Positions 42,961-51,261 of a stretch of 55,577 nt of DNA are shown one piece after another; the first letter of the stretch is position 1, and each line of letters opens with the position of its first letter. The DNA is from CAZCFB01 sp964511535 (lineage in GTDB: Bacteria; Myxococcota_A; Polyangia; GCA-2747355; CAZCFB01): assembly GCA_964511535.1 (NCBI GenBank), contig CAZEFW010000043.1, forward strand, positions 1 through 55,577, written 5' to 3'. The notes beneath the pieces were generated by a model, which searched no databases, was not told the DNA's origin, and saw nothing but the letters and a program-made list of their open reading frames with translations. A program made the translations under genes and the position numbers.

Positions 42961-44819
42961 GCGGCCCCCCCCGACGCGCGCCGGTGCACGGTGGCGCCCT
43001 CGCCGTCGCCCTGCAGCGCGGGCCAGCGGTGCAGCAGCCGGCCGATGAGCCCGATCAGCTCGCCCTTGGGGTAGTGGCTGTCGGGCAGGTCCAGCGCCTG
43101 CCGCGCGCGCCCGTGGACGCGGCGGGCCAGCGCCTCGGTGCGGGCGGCGTTCTCCAGCGCGCCGAAGGCGGGCAGCCGGGTGCGCCGGTGCAGCGGGCGC
43201 AGCAGGGTGCCCATGAGCACGTCGAGGTTGCCCTCGGCCAGCTCCCGCGCCCGGTCATCGTCCAGGGCCAGGGCGCGGTAGGCCAGGGCCTGTACGTGGA
43301 TCTCCGGCGCCTCCACCAGGTCGGACATGCCGTCGGGGTCGGCCAGGTACACCTCCAGGCTGCGCTCGAACAGCAGCCGCGCCAGGCGGTTGCTGCGGAT
43401 CAGCTGATCGTAGCTCCAGATGGCGTAGGCCGGCACCTGGGTCAGCACGGCGCAGGCCCGGCGGGCGAAAGCGGGCGACTCGGGATCGAGGCCGAGGTAG
43501 TAGTCCACCAGCCGGTCCGCCGCGGCGGTGATCTTCTTCGGCAGCGCCCAGCCGCCGCCGCGGGTCAAGGCGCGCGCCGCCAGGTAGTCGAGCAGCTGCT
43601 CCTCCTGCTGCTGCATCAGCTCGGCCATCAACCCGGGGTAGGTCTCGTCCCAGCCCCCCTGCAGGTGCTGGCGGAACGGCCCACGCGCCAGGGCCGGGTA
43701 GCGCCGGTAGAGCGCCAGGGCGGTGGCGTCGTCGAGCTGGTGCACCTGGGCCAGGCCGAAGCCGGGGAAGTTGTACTCCCGGGACACGCCGGTGAGCATC
43801 AACAGCTGACGGCGGGGGCGCTCGCCGCCCTCCTCCACCAACCGGGCCACCTCGCGGTTGTACTCCTTCGGCCGGGAGCAGACCCGCAGCAGGGCGGCCC
43901 ACAGATCCTCCCACCCCTCCTGGCGCGCCAGGTCAAGCATGCGGTCGTAGCCGCCGCGCAGCCAGCCGGACCAGACATCCCGCAGGTGCGCCATGAGGTA
44001 TGGCAACACGTCCCGCCCGCGCGCCCGGGTGATGGCGTACATCTGCTTGCCCAGGTCGAGGCCCCACCCCTCGGGGTGGCGGCGCTCCAGCGCGTCGCAG
44101 AGCGCCCCGGCGTCGGTCACCTCCGCGCACAGGGCCAGCGCCTGCTCGCCCCACTTCTTGATCGGGATCTGCCGGCGGTAGAGCTTGTGGGCGAGCTCGT
44201 CATCTTCGCGCGCCGTGGCCTCGCCGTGCAGCTCCTGCCACAGCTTGCGCTTGTTGCCCCAGAACCCGCCGGGCAGGTGGGCCAGGATGAAGGGCCGCGC
44301 CGCGCCGGGATCCTGGCGGTAGAGCGTCAGAGCGGTGGGCTCATCGAGGCCAAGGCCGAGGTCCAGCTTCTGCAGCTCCAGGTGCCTGGCCGAGGGGCTG
44401 GCAGCGCGGCCGAACCGCTGCACGAGGTCCGCCCGCCAGCGCTTCGGGTCGGCGCCCCGGCGGCGGTCCGACAGCATCCAGAAATAGAGCCGCCGGAACA
44501 TCTCCACGTCGTCCTGTCCGTCGGCGCGCTCCAGCCAGGGTCCCAGCGCGTCGGCGTGCTGCTTCCATCGCACCTCGCCCCACTTCTTGCCGTCCACGTA
44601 CCAGCTGGCGAAGTGGGACAGGATGAAGGGGCGGAAGCGCGCGCGGTCGCGGGTGTAGAGGGGCGGCCCCCAGAGCCATGTCAGGCCGCCGAAGGCGGGC
44701 TCCCGGGTCAGGGGCTCCAGCTGGCGCAGCAGCTCCTCGTCACCGTGGGGCCCGCGCAGCAGGGCGCGGATCTGGTCAGCCAGGGCGGCGGCGCGCAGGG
44801 GAGGCGGTCTGGAAGCCAT
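42957..44819 (-). CDS. Helical-repeat-like protein, partner of SWIM protein
   Basis: 620 residues, no recognised family. It contains a recurrent motif, roughly LYRxxPxxARPFIxxHLxxxW, at about residues 85-115, 175-205, 285-310 and 405-435, indicating alpha-helical solenoid-type repeats of about 110 residues. No signal peptide, membrane segment or nucleotide-binding loop is visible. I chose the ATG at 44819 (GGAGG 9 nt upstream); an extension to 44921 would begin in the hairpin element described at 44884. It is first gene of the apparent unit with SWIM, retron RNA, RT and pyrBI. A role as scaffold for the SWIM protein is inferred from the overlap only. Confidence 0.68.
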   Translation of the reverse strand: MASRPPPLRAAALADQIRALLRGPHGDEELLRQLEPLTREPAFGGLTWLWGPPLYTRDRARFRPFILSHFASWYVDGKKWGEVRWKQHADALGPWLERADGQDDVEMFRRLYFWMLSDRRRGADPKRWRADLVQRFGRAASPSARHLELQKLDLGLGLDEPTALTLYRQDPGAARPFILAHLPGGFWGNKRKLWQELHGEATAREDDELAHKLYRRQIPIKKWGEQALALCAEVTDAGALCDALERRHPEGWGLDLGKQMYAITRARGRDVLPYLMAHLRDVWSGWLRGGYDRMLDLARQEGWEDLWAALLRVCSRPKEYNREVARLVEEGGERPRRQLLMLTGVSREYNFPGFGLAQVHQLDDATALALYRRYPALARGPFRQHLQGGWDETYPGLMAELMQQQEEQLLDYLAARALTRGGGWALPKKITAAADRLVDYYLGLDPESPAFARRACAVLTQVPAYAIWSYDQLIRSNRLARLLFERSLEVYLADPDGMSDLVEAPEIHVQALAYRALALDDDRARELAEGNLDVLMGTLLRPLHRRTRLPAFGALENAARTEALARRVHGRARQALDLPDSHYPKGELIGLIGRLLHRWPALQGDGEGATVHRRASGGAA

Positions 44820-45148
44820 CTCAGAAAACCTCCGCGGCGCCGGAGCGACCCCGGGACGCCGCTGGCTGCGTTGCTCGTCGGTTGAATACCACCAGTATTC
44901 GCCCTCCTCGCGCCTTGCCATCGGCGCCCAGATGGTTCGCCCGGCTCGGTCCGCTTATCCTGAGATGGCTTCTCTTCTCTCTTCGGGTCACCGGCTCAGA
45001 GCATAGTCCCGTGGGTCGCGGTGATCCAGGTGCGCTGGCCCTTTTTGCCCGCGCGGTTCGTGAGCCCATGCGCCCGGGCTCGGGCGCGCAGGCACCCGGG
45101 ACGCGCAGAGGACCAAACCGCTGCCGTCGGCCGTCGATGTCGGCTACC
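44820..45148. other. Divergent intergenic region with a short inverted repeat
   Basis: 329 bp between the helical-repeat gene (leftward) and the glycosyltransferase gene (rightward). It contains GAATAC-CACCA-GTATTC at 44884-44900, a 6-bp inverted repeat about 65 nt upstream of the leftward start, and pyrimidine-rich sequence near 44965-44985. No tRNA, no clear -10/-35 pair and no convincing small gene were seen, although one rightward frame stays open across it. Confidence 0.5.
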
Positions 45149-46654
45149 ATGGCCGCCATGCCTCCAACCAGCGCCAGATCCGCCACCCTGCCCCGCGCCC
45201 TCGCGCTGGCCGGGCTGACGGCGGCGCTGGCCTGCGGGGCGTTCCTCTGGTCAGGCCTGCAGGAGACCTACTGGTGGTACCCGGAGACCGACGCCTACCA
45301 GCTGTGGGTCTTTGCCCTGCTGGGGCTCGGCTACTACAGTCACCGCCGCTGGGCCGCGGGCGGCCAGGCCCACCGGATGATCATCGCCGCGCTGTGGGTG
45401 CTGGTGACCGCCGCCCTGCTCTCTGGCATGGCCACCCTCGCCATCCGCATCGTGGAGCAGCGCCTCCCGGGCGACCTGCTGCAGAACTACCTCGAGGGTG
45501 CGCGGCGGGTGGAGCGGGGCAGCCCGGTCTACGACGTGGCCGGGCTGAAGCAGAGCGTCAACGCCTCGCCCCTGGCCATCTCGCTGTTTTACCCGCTGCG
45601 GCACCTGCGCGACCGCGACGCCATCATCGGCTTCCTGGTGTTCAACTTCGCCATGCTCGGGCTCTACTTCGCCGGCGGCTGCTTGCTGGTGCGACGCATC
45701 AAGGGCCGGCTCACCCTGCCCGACATGCTCTTCCCCCTGGCCGCCGCCTTCACCTTCTACACCTTCAACCGGAGCTGGCGCCTGGGCCAGATCGACATGA
45801 CCCTGCTGGCCCTGCTCACCCTCGGGCTGGCGTTGATGCCGGGGCGAGAATCCCGGGGCAAGGCCTCCGCGCCCGCGCTGGCTCTCGCCTTCGGCCTCAA
45901 GCTCGTGCCCGGGCTCGCGGCGGGGCCGCTGTTGCTGGACTGGGTCGGGCGGATGCTGGGGCGCAGCGCTCCCACCGCGGGGCGAGGCCGCGCGACCTGG
46001 GTGGCGCTCTTCCTCGGGACCATCCTGGTGGTGGGCGCCCTGGCGGTGGCGCGCGTGGGCCCCACGGCCGCCGCGGACTTCGTGCGCAACGTCCCCGAGA
46101 TCTCCCAGGGCACCACCTCGGGGAACAACTTCTCCATCGTGGCGCGTGTCCACACCTTCAACGACCGGAAGGTGCGCAAGGACCACCAGGTGCTGCCCCC
46201 GAGCTTGAATCGGCTCGGCACGGCGCTGACCGTGGTCACGCTGGTCATGCTCTGCCTGTTCACCTGGCGTGTACACAAGGCGGACCTCACCCTGCTCAGC
46301 TCCGTCTGGCTCGCCGCGCTGCCCTTCGCCTCGCCGGTGTGCTGGGACATCTACTTCCTCTGGTGTGGCTTCCTGCCCTGGCTTGTGCTGTGGGCCCACC
46401 TGACGGGGCACCCGGCGTTGCTCGGGCAGGCGCGGGCGTCCCGGATGTTCCTCGGCGCGGTGCTGGTCGGGTCTTACCTGCTGGCGGGCACCGCCGGCAA
46501 CACCACCTACCGTGACATCAAGACGGGCATGACCGTTCAGCTCAAGATGCCGGCCTGGCTGGACGAGCTGCCGCTGCTGGGCCACATCATGATCCTGGGG
46601 GCGCTGCTGGTGGTGGCCGCGCGGGACCACCGTCGACGGGGCGAGGCTTCATGA
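45149..46654 (+). CDS. Polytopic membrane glycosyltransferase, GT87/DUF2029-like
   Basis: About 501 residues with ten or more hydrophobic segments. The first periplasmic stretch (GDLLQNYLEGARRVERGSPVYD) and the following SPLAISLFYPL match the GT87/DUF2029 family, which moves mannose or similar sugars from polyprenyl-phosphate donors onto cell-envelope glycans. Later blocks FNRSWRLGQIDMTLLALLTLGL and AFGLKLVPGLAAGPLLL are also characteristic of the family. ATG 45149 or 45158 could be the start, neither with a strong ribosome binding site. The stop overlaps a small zinc-ribbon gene by 4 nt. Donor and acceptor are unknown. Confidence 0.82.
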   Translation: MAAMPPTSARSATLPRALALAGLTAALACGAFLWSGLQETYWWYPETDAYQLWVFALLGLGYYSHRRWAAGGQAHRMIIAALWVLVTAALLSGMATLAIRIVEQRLPGDLLQNYLEGARRVERGSPVYDVAGLKQSVNASPLAISLFYPLRHLRDRDAIIGFLVFNFAMLGLYFAGGCLLVRRIKGRLTLPDMLFPLAAAFTFYTFNRSWRLGQIDMTLLALLTLGLALMPGRESRGKASAPALALAFGLKLVPGLAAGPLLLDWVGRMLGRSAPTAGRGRATWVALFLGTILVVGALAVARVGPTAAADFVRNVPEISQGTTSGNNFSIVARVHTFNDRKVRKDHQVLPPSLNRLGTALTVVTLVMLCLFTWRVHKADLTLLSSVWLAALPFASPVCWDIYFLWCGFLPWLVLWAHLTGHPALLGQARASRMFLGAVLVGSYLLAGTAGNTTYRDIKTGMTVQLKMPAWLDELPLLGHIMILGALLVVAARDHRRRGEAS

Positions 46655-46878
46655 GCTGGCTGAGCGGCCGGACGCCCACCGGGACGCGGGAGATCGACGT
46701 GGCGTGCCCGCGCTGTGGCGGCGCGCTGGCCGCAGTCATCTCCTGCCTGCAGGTTCGCGTGACCTGCCCCGGGTGTGGCCGGGGTTACAGCCTGGCCGAG
46801 CTGGCGCCGGTGCTGGACGACGAGTCATTCGAGCGCCTGGAGCAGGCCGTGGGGGGGAGGCTGAGCGACCGCGTATAA
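46651..46878 (+). CDS. Small zinc-ribbon protein
   Basis: 75 residues with two CxxC knuckles, CPRCGG (19-24) and CPGCGRGY (39-46), forming a single zinc ribbon, followed by a short acidic helix (DDESFERLEQAV). The ATG overlaps the glycosyltransferase stop (ATGA), so it is coupled to that gene. Function is unknown; it may be a small regulatory or structural accessory factor. Its brevity makes homology uncertain but the coupled start and Cys pattern support a real gene. Confidence 0.72.
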   Translation: MSWLSGRTPTGTREIDVACPRCGGALAAVISCLQVRVTCPGCGRGYSLAELAPVLDDESFERLEQAVGGRLSDRV

Positions 46879-46904
46879 TCTCCAGGCAGATAGAGGGAGG
46901 AGCC

Positions 46905-48065
46905 ATGACAAGTCGGTATTTGAGGGATGTGGGTCTGGTGGTCCTGACAGCTGGCGCGCTGCTTGTGCCGGAGCTGGCCTCGGCGCGACCGGGCGATGGT
47001 TACTACGCCAAGGCCCGGGCGCGGTGCAAGCGCAAGCACCACTCACAGGTCAGCTGCTGCCTCGCCACGGTGCGCCAGATGAAGGCGGCGGGCGGCAAAC
47101 GCGGGGGGTGCAGGGGCAACATGCTCAGGTGCAAGGGGTCCTTCGCCTGGTGCGAGTCGAAGGGATCAGCGCGACGGCCCGACAGCCGGCGGGCGCGCAA
47201 GAAGAAGCGGGTCCGCCTGTTCCACAGCGAGCTGCTCATCGGCTCCAGCGGCGAGGCGCGGCAGGACGCGGGCAAGGTGCAGACCGACGGCCGCACCAGC
47301 CGCGACCACCGCTTCCGCGTCAAGCTGGAGCGCGGGCGCACGCGCTGCAAGACGGGAGACCCGCGCGGCAACGTGCGGCGCATCGTGGCCAGCCTCGGGG
47401 GAGAGGTGGTGGCCGAGCTGAAGGCCAGCTCCAGCGGCTGCTGGCAGCAGACCAAGCGCTACCTGGCGCCGGGCTTCGAGCCCCAGGGCAAGCGGCTCGT
47501 GATCCAGGGCCGGGGCCAGAGGGGCGGGGTCGTCCGGGCGTGGCTGGACGCCTACCCGCGGGACAGGCCGTTGGCGGGCCCGTCCGGGGGGGCGGCGTCT
47601 GGCGGCGCGAGCGGAGGCGGCGGGAGCAAGCCCGGCCCCGCCCCGCTGCCCGCGGATCAGGCGGAGCTGGCCGGCGCGCGCAAGGCGCTGGTGGGTACCT
47701 GGTTGCCGGACATCGAGGGTTCCCTGGCGGCGGCGGACGCAAAGCATCGCGACGAGCTGAAGATCCTGCTGACCATCTACGTGGACTCCAGCTTCGCCTT
47801 CAGCGCCGACGGCACCCTGGTGACCCGGGGCAAGAGCATGAGCTTCTCTGGCCGGATCGACGAGGGCGGGAGCGAGGGCAGCCTGGTGCGGACGCCAAAG
47901 ACGATCAAGGGGCGCTGGTCCATCCCCGGCGCCCGGGGCCAGGACTTCAACCTGACCATGGCAGGCGAGGACGGAAAGGACTTCACCCTGCGCGTCACCC
48001 GGGTGGGCAAGGACCGCGCATACGTGCACGTGGGTCCGAGCCGGTTCTATTTCAATCGCAAGTAG
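46905..48065 (+). CDS. Secreted protein of unknown function
   Basis: 386 residues with a signal peptide (about 1-27, cleavage near LASARP). A Cys-rich basic region (30-85) is followed by a region with a charged, beta-like character (100-200), a Gly/Ser/Pro linker (225-250), and a C-terminal domain (255-386) reading LVGTWLPDIEGSL ... KGRWSIPGARGQDFNLTM ... VGPSRFYFNRK. That pattern (G-x-W start, repeated strands) recalls small lipocalin-like beta barrels, though I cannot assign the family. GGAGGAG precedes ATG 46905. It follows the zinc-ribbon gene by 26 nt and could share its transcript. Confidence 0.7.
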   Translation: MTSRYLRDVGLVVLTAGALLVPELASARPGDGYYAKARARCKRKHHSQVSCCLATVRQMKAAGGKRGGCRGNMLRCKGSFAWCESKGSARRPDSRRARKKKRVRLFHSELLIGSSGEARQDAGKVQTDGRTSRDHRFRVKLERGRTRCKTGDPRGNVRRIVASLGGEVVAELKASSSGCWQQTKRYLAPGFEPQGKRLVIQGRGQRGGVVRAWLDAYPRDRPLAGPSGGAASGGASGGGGSKPGPAPLPADQAELAGARKALVGTWLPDIEGSLAAADAKHRDELKILLTIYVDSSFAFSADGTLVTRGKSMSFSGRIDEGGSEGSLVRTPKTIKGRWSIPGARGQDFNLTMAGEDGKDFTLRVTRVGKDRAYVHVGPSRFYFNRK

Positions 48066-48132
48066 GGCCGTGAGCGAGAGGGCCCCTGCCCCTTGGCCGG
48101 CGCGAGGCCGCCATGCGGTTATGATGGTGAGC

Positions 48133-49095
48133 ATGAACCGAGCGCTGATCCTCTTTGGGCTGCCGCTGCTGCTGGCAGCGGGCTGCGACCAGGACGATGT
48201 TGGCGGGCAGGCTGACGCCGCCCCGGACATGAAGGCCACCCCGGACCTCTCCCCGCCGGATATAGCCCGCCCGGACTGGCCGCCGGTGCCCGACCTGCCG
48301 CTTACGCCCGACCTCGCCCCGGACCTGATGAGCCCCGATCTTGTGAGCCCGGACCTGGGCCCGCCCGGGCCCAAGGTGATCGGCTGCTCGGATGGCAGCC
48401 GGGAGGGCTTCCTGGACCACGTGAAGTTCCCGCGAATCGCCGCCTGCCAGGGGGCGTGGACCGTCAAGGGCGCCCACAACACCACGCCGGCGTGCAAGCG
48501 CGAGGCGGGCAACACCGGCAAGAACCCCAAGGGCACCGGCTGCAACGTCACCGACCTGTGCGCATCGGGGTGGCATGTGTGCTACGGCAAGGTGGACGTG
48601 CTGTCGCGCAACGCGAGCGGCTGCCTGAACATCATGGACAATGTCAAGACCGGCCCGGCGTTCTACCTGGCGCGTTCGTCGTCCACCGGGGCGTTCAACT
48701 GCTCACAGGACAGCACAAAGTTCGGCGGGCCGGGCACCAGCAACGACCTGTTCGGCTGCGGCAACCTGGGCTGCAAGATGGTGCAGGGCAGCTGCACCAC
48801 CGGCAGCGCCGGCTGCGACCCGCTGAAGGCGTGCGCCACCTGCCCCGCCGGCCAGAGCTGCGCCAACGCCTCCACCTGCAAGCCGTCGGTGTGCTACCCA
48901 CTGACCACCGCCTCCCACGACCTGTGCAAGTGCCTGCGAAACGACAAGGGGTGCGGCAGCTGGTGCAACCACCTGGGCAAGTACAAGGGCCTGAAGAACA
49001 CCTGGACCTGCGGCACCAACACCAAGCAGGAGGCCAACAACATCCTCAAGACCGACCCCCACTCCCAGGGCGGCGTCCTCTGCTGCGAAGACTAA
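48133..49095 (+). CDS. Lipoprotein with Asp/Pro linker and Cys-rich domain
   Basis: About 320 residues. The lipobox LLAAGC is followed by an Asp/Pro-rich linker with repeated PDL, PDM and PDI units (about 25-80) and a globular Cys-rich domain (about 85-320) with some 26 cysteines, including CSDGSREGF, CGNLGCKM and a C-terminal CLRNDKGCGSWCNHLG. The Cys are spaced irregularly, unlike the simple repeats of the 37.3 kb protein. It is probably a disulfide-bonded surface protein. I start at ATG 48133 because it gives a compact signal peptide; ATGs at 48121 and 48124 are in frame. A palindrome begins 5 nt after the stop. Confidence 0.72.
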   Translation: MNRALILFGLPLLLAAGCDQDDVGGQADAAPDMKATPDLSPPDIARPDWPPVPDLPLTPDLAPDLMSPDLVSPDLGPPGPKVIGCSDGSREGFLDHVKFPRIAACQGAWTVKGAHNTTPACKREAGNTGKNPKGTGCNVTDLCASGWHVCYGKVDVLSRNASGCLNIMDNVKTGPAFYLARSSSTGAFNCSQDSTKFGGPGTSNDLFGCGNLGCKMVQGSCTTGSAGCDPLKACATCPAGQSCANASTCKPSVCYPLTTASHDLCKCLRNDKGCGSWCNHLGKYKGLKNTWTCGTNTKQEANNILKTDPHSQGGVLCCED

Positions 49096-49099
49096 GTAA

Positions 49100-49140
49100 A
49101 AATGTCAAGTGTAGGGGTCTGACCCCCCTATATGACATTT
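49100..49140. repeat. TGACATTT-ended palindrome, copy 1
   Basis: AAATGTCA and TGACATTT form the outer 8-bp arms, and GGGGTC-T-GACCCC a 6-bp inner stem. It begins 5 nt after the stop of the upstream lipoprotein gene. The same 41-bp sequence is repeated identically at 49212-49252. Confidence 0.8.
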
Positions 49141-49210
49141 AAACTCCAACCAAAACGTAGACGTAGACGTAAATGCAGATGTGGACGCTGTCGGCCGATA
49201 CCCGGCCGGT

Positions 49211-49253
49211 AAAATGTCAAGTGTAGGGGTCTGACCCCCCTATATGACATTTT
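49211..49253. repeat. TGACATTT-ended palindrome, copy 2
   Basis: Identical in its core to copy 1 (AAATGTCA arms, GGGGTC-T-GACCCC centre), in direct orientation 112 bp downstream of it. The last bases overlap the TAA stop of the leftward LamG-like lipoprotein gene. The 70 bp between copies carry short GTAGAC-type tandem repeats. Confidence 0.8.
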
Positions 49254-50238
49254 ATTTGGGGGAAGTGAGGTGGATGTTGCTGATGCGGAAGCTGTCGATG
49301 GCGCCCTTCAGGCGGTCGTAGATTGGGGTGGCTTTGCCGGCGGCCGAGAGGTAGGCGGCGGCGCCCAGCACCCATGGCTCCTTGTTCCCGGAGATGCCCG
49401 CGCTGCCCGGAGTGCCGCAGGTCAGGGTCCACTGGCAGGTGGATCCGAGGGTGATCTTTCCGGTGTATGCGGTCGCCTTGCCGTTGACATGGAGCTTCAG
49501 GCCAGGAGGGCCGAAGTTCAGCCCGACATGATGCCAGCTGCCGACTGTGACCATGTCCGAGCAGACGATCTGGTCCGCCTTGCCCGTCTGCAGCCGGGCC
49601 ATGATCCGCCCCTCGCAGGTGTACATCACCGACAGGTGCCCGGCGCCGGAGCCGGTGGCGTCCCGCGCGACGATGCCCTGAGACTTTTTTGGCGCCGGCG
49701 CGTCGATCTGGACCCAGAAATCCAGTGACCCTTTCTTCAGCTGCCAGGCGGCATGGTCGGGGATGGTGGCGTAGCCGCTGGTGGTGGTCCCGCTGCCGGA
49801 GAAGTGCAGCGCGTTGCCACAGCCGGGCTTGCCCGGCTTCCGGCTGATCCCGGCCCCCACGATGGAGCCGTTGTGCTTGCCAGTGGCGTCCAGCAGGGTG
49901 GCCGATGTGCCGGTGTCGAAGCTGTACAGCGCCACCGTCGAGATCGCGGCCTTTGCCACGCAAGGCGGCGGCTTGAGATCCGGCAGATGTTGATCGGGGG
50001 GATGCGGGCTGTCAGGGCTGGTGTCCAGCGGTTGAACTCCGTCGCAGGCGAGATCCGGCGGCGTTTTGCTGTCACGCCGCTGGTCCGGCCGAGCGTCCCG
50101 GGGGCCCCGATCCTGCCCCGCTGGAGCCGAGTCCGCCGCGGCCATGTCAGGCCGCTGGCGGCTCAGGTCGTGACAGGCCGCGGCCACCACGACGACCACC
50201 AGCGCCACCCTCGCTGCAGCATGCCGGGCCGGGGTCAT
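49252..50238 (-). CDS. LamG-like (concanavalin-fold) lipoprotein
   Basis: About 328 residues. The signal peptide has a run of Val and ends with an AAAC lipobox. An Asp/Pro linker (about 20-90) leads to a LamG/laminin-G-like jelly roll (about 100-328): VALYSFDTGTSATLLDATGKHNGSI, SLDFWVQIDAP, WHHVGLNFGPPGLKLHVNGK and IDSFRISNIHLT. The fold usually binds carbohydrate or peptide at the surface. The ATG at 50238 overlaps the upstream gene stop (ATGA); an ATG at 50250 is also in frame. It is probably co-expressed with the TPR-like protein upstream. Confidence 0.82.
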   Translation of the reverse strand: MTPARHAAARVALVVVVVAAACHDLSRQRPDMAAADSAPAGQDRGPRDARPDQRRDSKTPPDLACDGVQPLDTSPDSPHPPDQHLPDLKPPPCVAKAAISTVALYSFDTGTSATLLDATGKHNGSIVGAGISRKPGKPGCGNALHFSGSGTTTSGYATIPDHAAWQLKKGSLDFWVQIDAPAPKKSQGIVARDATGSGAGHLSVMYTCEGRIMARLQTGKADQIVCSDMVTVGSWHHVGLNFGPPGLKLHVNGKATAYTGKITLGSTCQWTLTCGTPGSAGISGNKEPWVLGAAAYLSAAGKATPIYDRLKGAIDSFRISNIHLTSPK

Positions 50239-51143
50239 GGCAGGTCCCATGCGAGGCCAGCGGCGCTAACCCGCGGCACCCACCGGCTGCCAGTGTTTCG
50301 CTCCTCGACGGCTCGCCGCCCCTCCACGAAGTAGAGCACCGCAGACGCCGCGGCCAGACCGCCGGCCAGACAGAACATCGCCACTGCCGCCGAATCACGC
50401 TGGCGGATCTGCTCCTTGAGCTCGTCGTAGCGCGCCGGGTCCGGAGTGGTCAGGAACTCGTCGTGATCCGCGTCGGCCCAGGCCCAGAGCCCGATCCCGA
50501 CGCCGAGCGAGGCGGCGGCCCCACCCGCGGCGACCCAGGTCCAGAGCCTCCCGCTGCCGGCGCCACCCGGCGGGCTCAGCGTGATCGTCACGCTGGCCGT
50601 CTCCCCCGGCGTGACCACAACCATGGCTCGGTGCACCACCCGCCCGTCCGGTCCGCGAACGAGCAGGCGCTGCGAGCCGATGCGAGACTCCAGCGCCAGC
50701 GGCGCCTCACCCTCGAACCGACCGTTTACAGAGACCCGGGCGCCGGCCTGGTCGGCCTCCACCTGAACCCAGCCCCTGAGCGAACCCTTCACATCTTCGA
50801 ACAGCTCAACGATGCGGCCGTTGAATCGCTGGCGATCCAGGCTCAGATCGGGGTCGGCGAGCAGGGCGCTCTCGAAGCGCCTTCGCGCTGCCTTGCTCTT
50901 CCCGATCACCACCAGGCAGAGCCCCTGGTAGAGACGCGCCTGCCCGAGATCATGCTTCGAGGGATTCGCCAGCTCGGCTCGCACCAGCACCTTGATGGCC
51001 GCCTTGAACTTGCCGGCGTCGAACAGCGCCACGCCCCTGCGGAGCAGGTCCTCCGGATCGGGCGCGCGGGCCTCGGCGGGCGCGGGCCACGCGATGCCAA
51101 GCAGGAACCAGATCATCAGACTGCGCGACATGAGCAGTACCAT
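50235..51143 (-). CDS. Exported TPR/PEGA-like protein with transmembrane helices
   Basis: 302 residues. A signal peptide (to about PAEA, residue 24) is followed by TPR-like helices (about 27-95: LLRRGVALFDAGKFKAAIKVLVRAE and GLCLVVIGKSKAARRRFESALLADP), then a PEGA-like beta domain (about 115-190: VQVEADQAGARVSVNGRFEG and HRAMVVVTPGETASVTITL). Two hydrophobic segments lie near the C-terminus (about 198-222 and 250-272). This combination is common in myxobacterial envelope proteins of unknown role. The start is uncertain between ATG 51143 and 51131. It is coupled to the LamG-like gene. Confidence 0.75.
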   Translation of the reverse strand: MVLLMSRSLMIWFLLGIAWPAPAEARAPDPEDLLRRGVALFDAGKFKAAIKVLVRAELANPSKHDLGQARLYQGLCLVVIGKSKAARRRFESALLADPDLSLDRQRFNGRIVELFEDVKGSLRGWVQVEADQAGARVSVNGRFEGEAPLALESRIGSQRLLVRGPDGRVVHRAMVVVTPGETASVTITLSPPGGAGSGRLWTWVAAGGAAASLGVGIGLWAWADADHDEFLTTPDPARYDELKEQIRQRDSAAVAMFCLAGGLAAASAVLYFVEGRRAVEERNTGSRWVPRVSAAGLAWDLP

Positions 51144-51218
51144 CAGTGGGTCAGTTCAAGCAGCCGGATAGTACAACACCCTGACAACGTGCCAGCCATC
51201 CAATCCAGCCTGCCATCA

Positions 51219-51261
51219 AAAATGTCAACCCTGGGGGTCAGACCCCATCACTTGACATTTT
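51219..51261. repeat. TGACATTT-ended palindrome, copy 3
   Basis: AAAATGTCA and TGACATTTT form 9-bp arms, and GGGGTC-A-GACCCC the inner stem. Flanks and arm spacers differ from copies 1 and 2, but ends and centre are the same. Its end overlaps the TAA stop of the leftward esterase gene. Confidence 0.8.

Noticed and set aside
44678..45148. Upstream extension of the glycosyltransferase frame
   Set aside because: The frame is open but overlaps the opposite-strand gene and has no membrane or family signature before residue MAAMPP at 45149.
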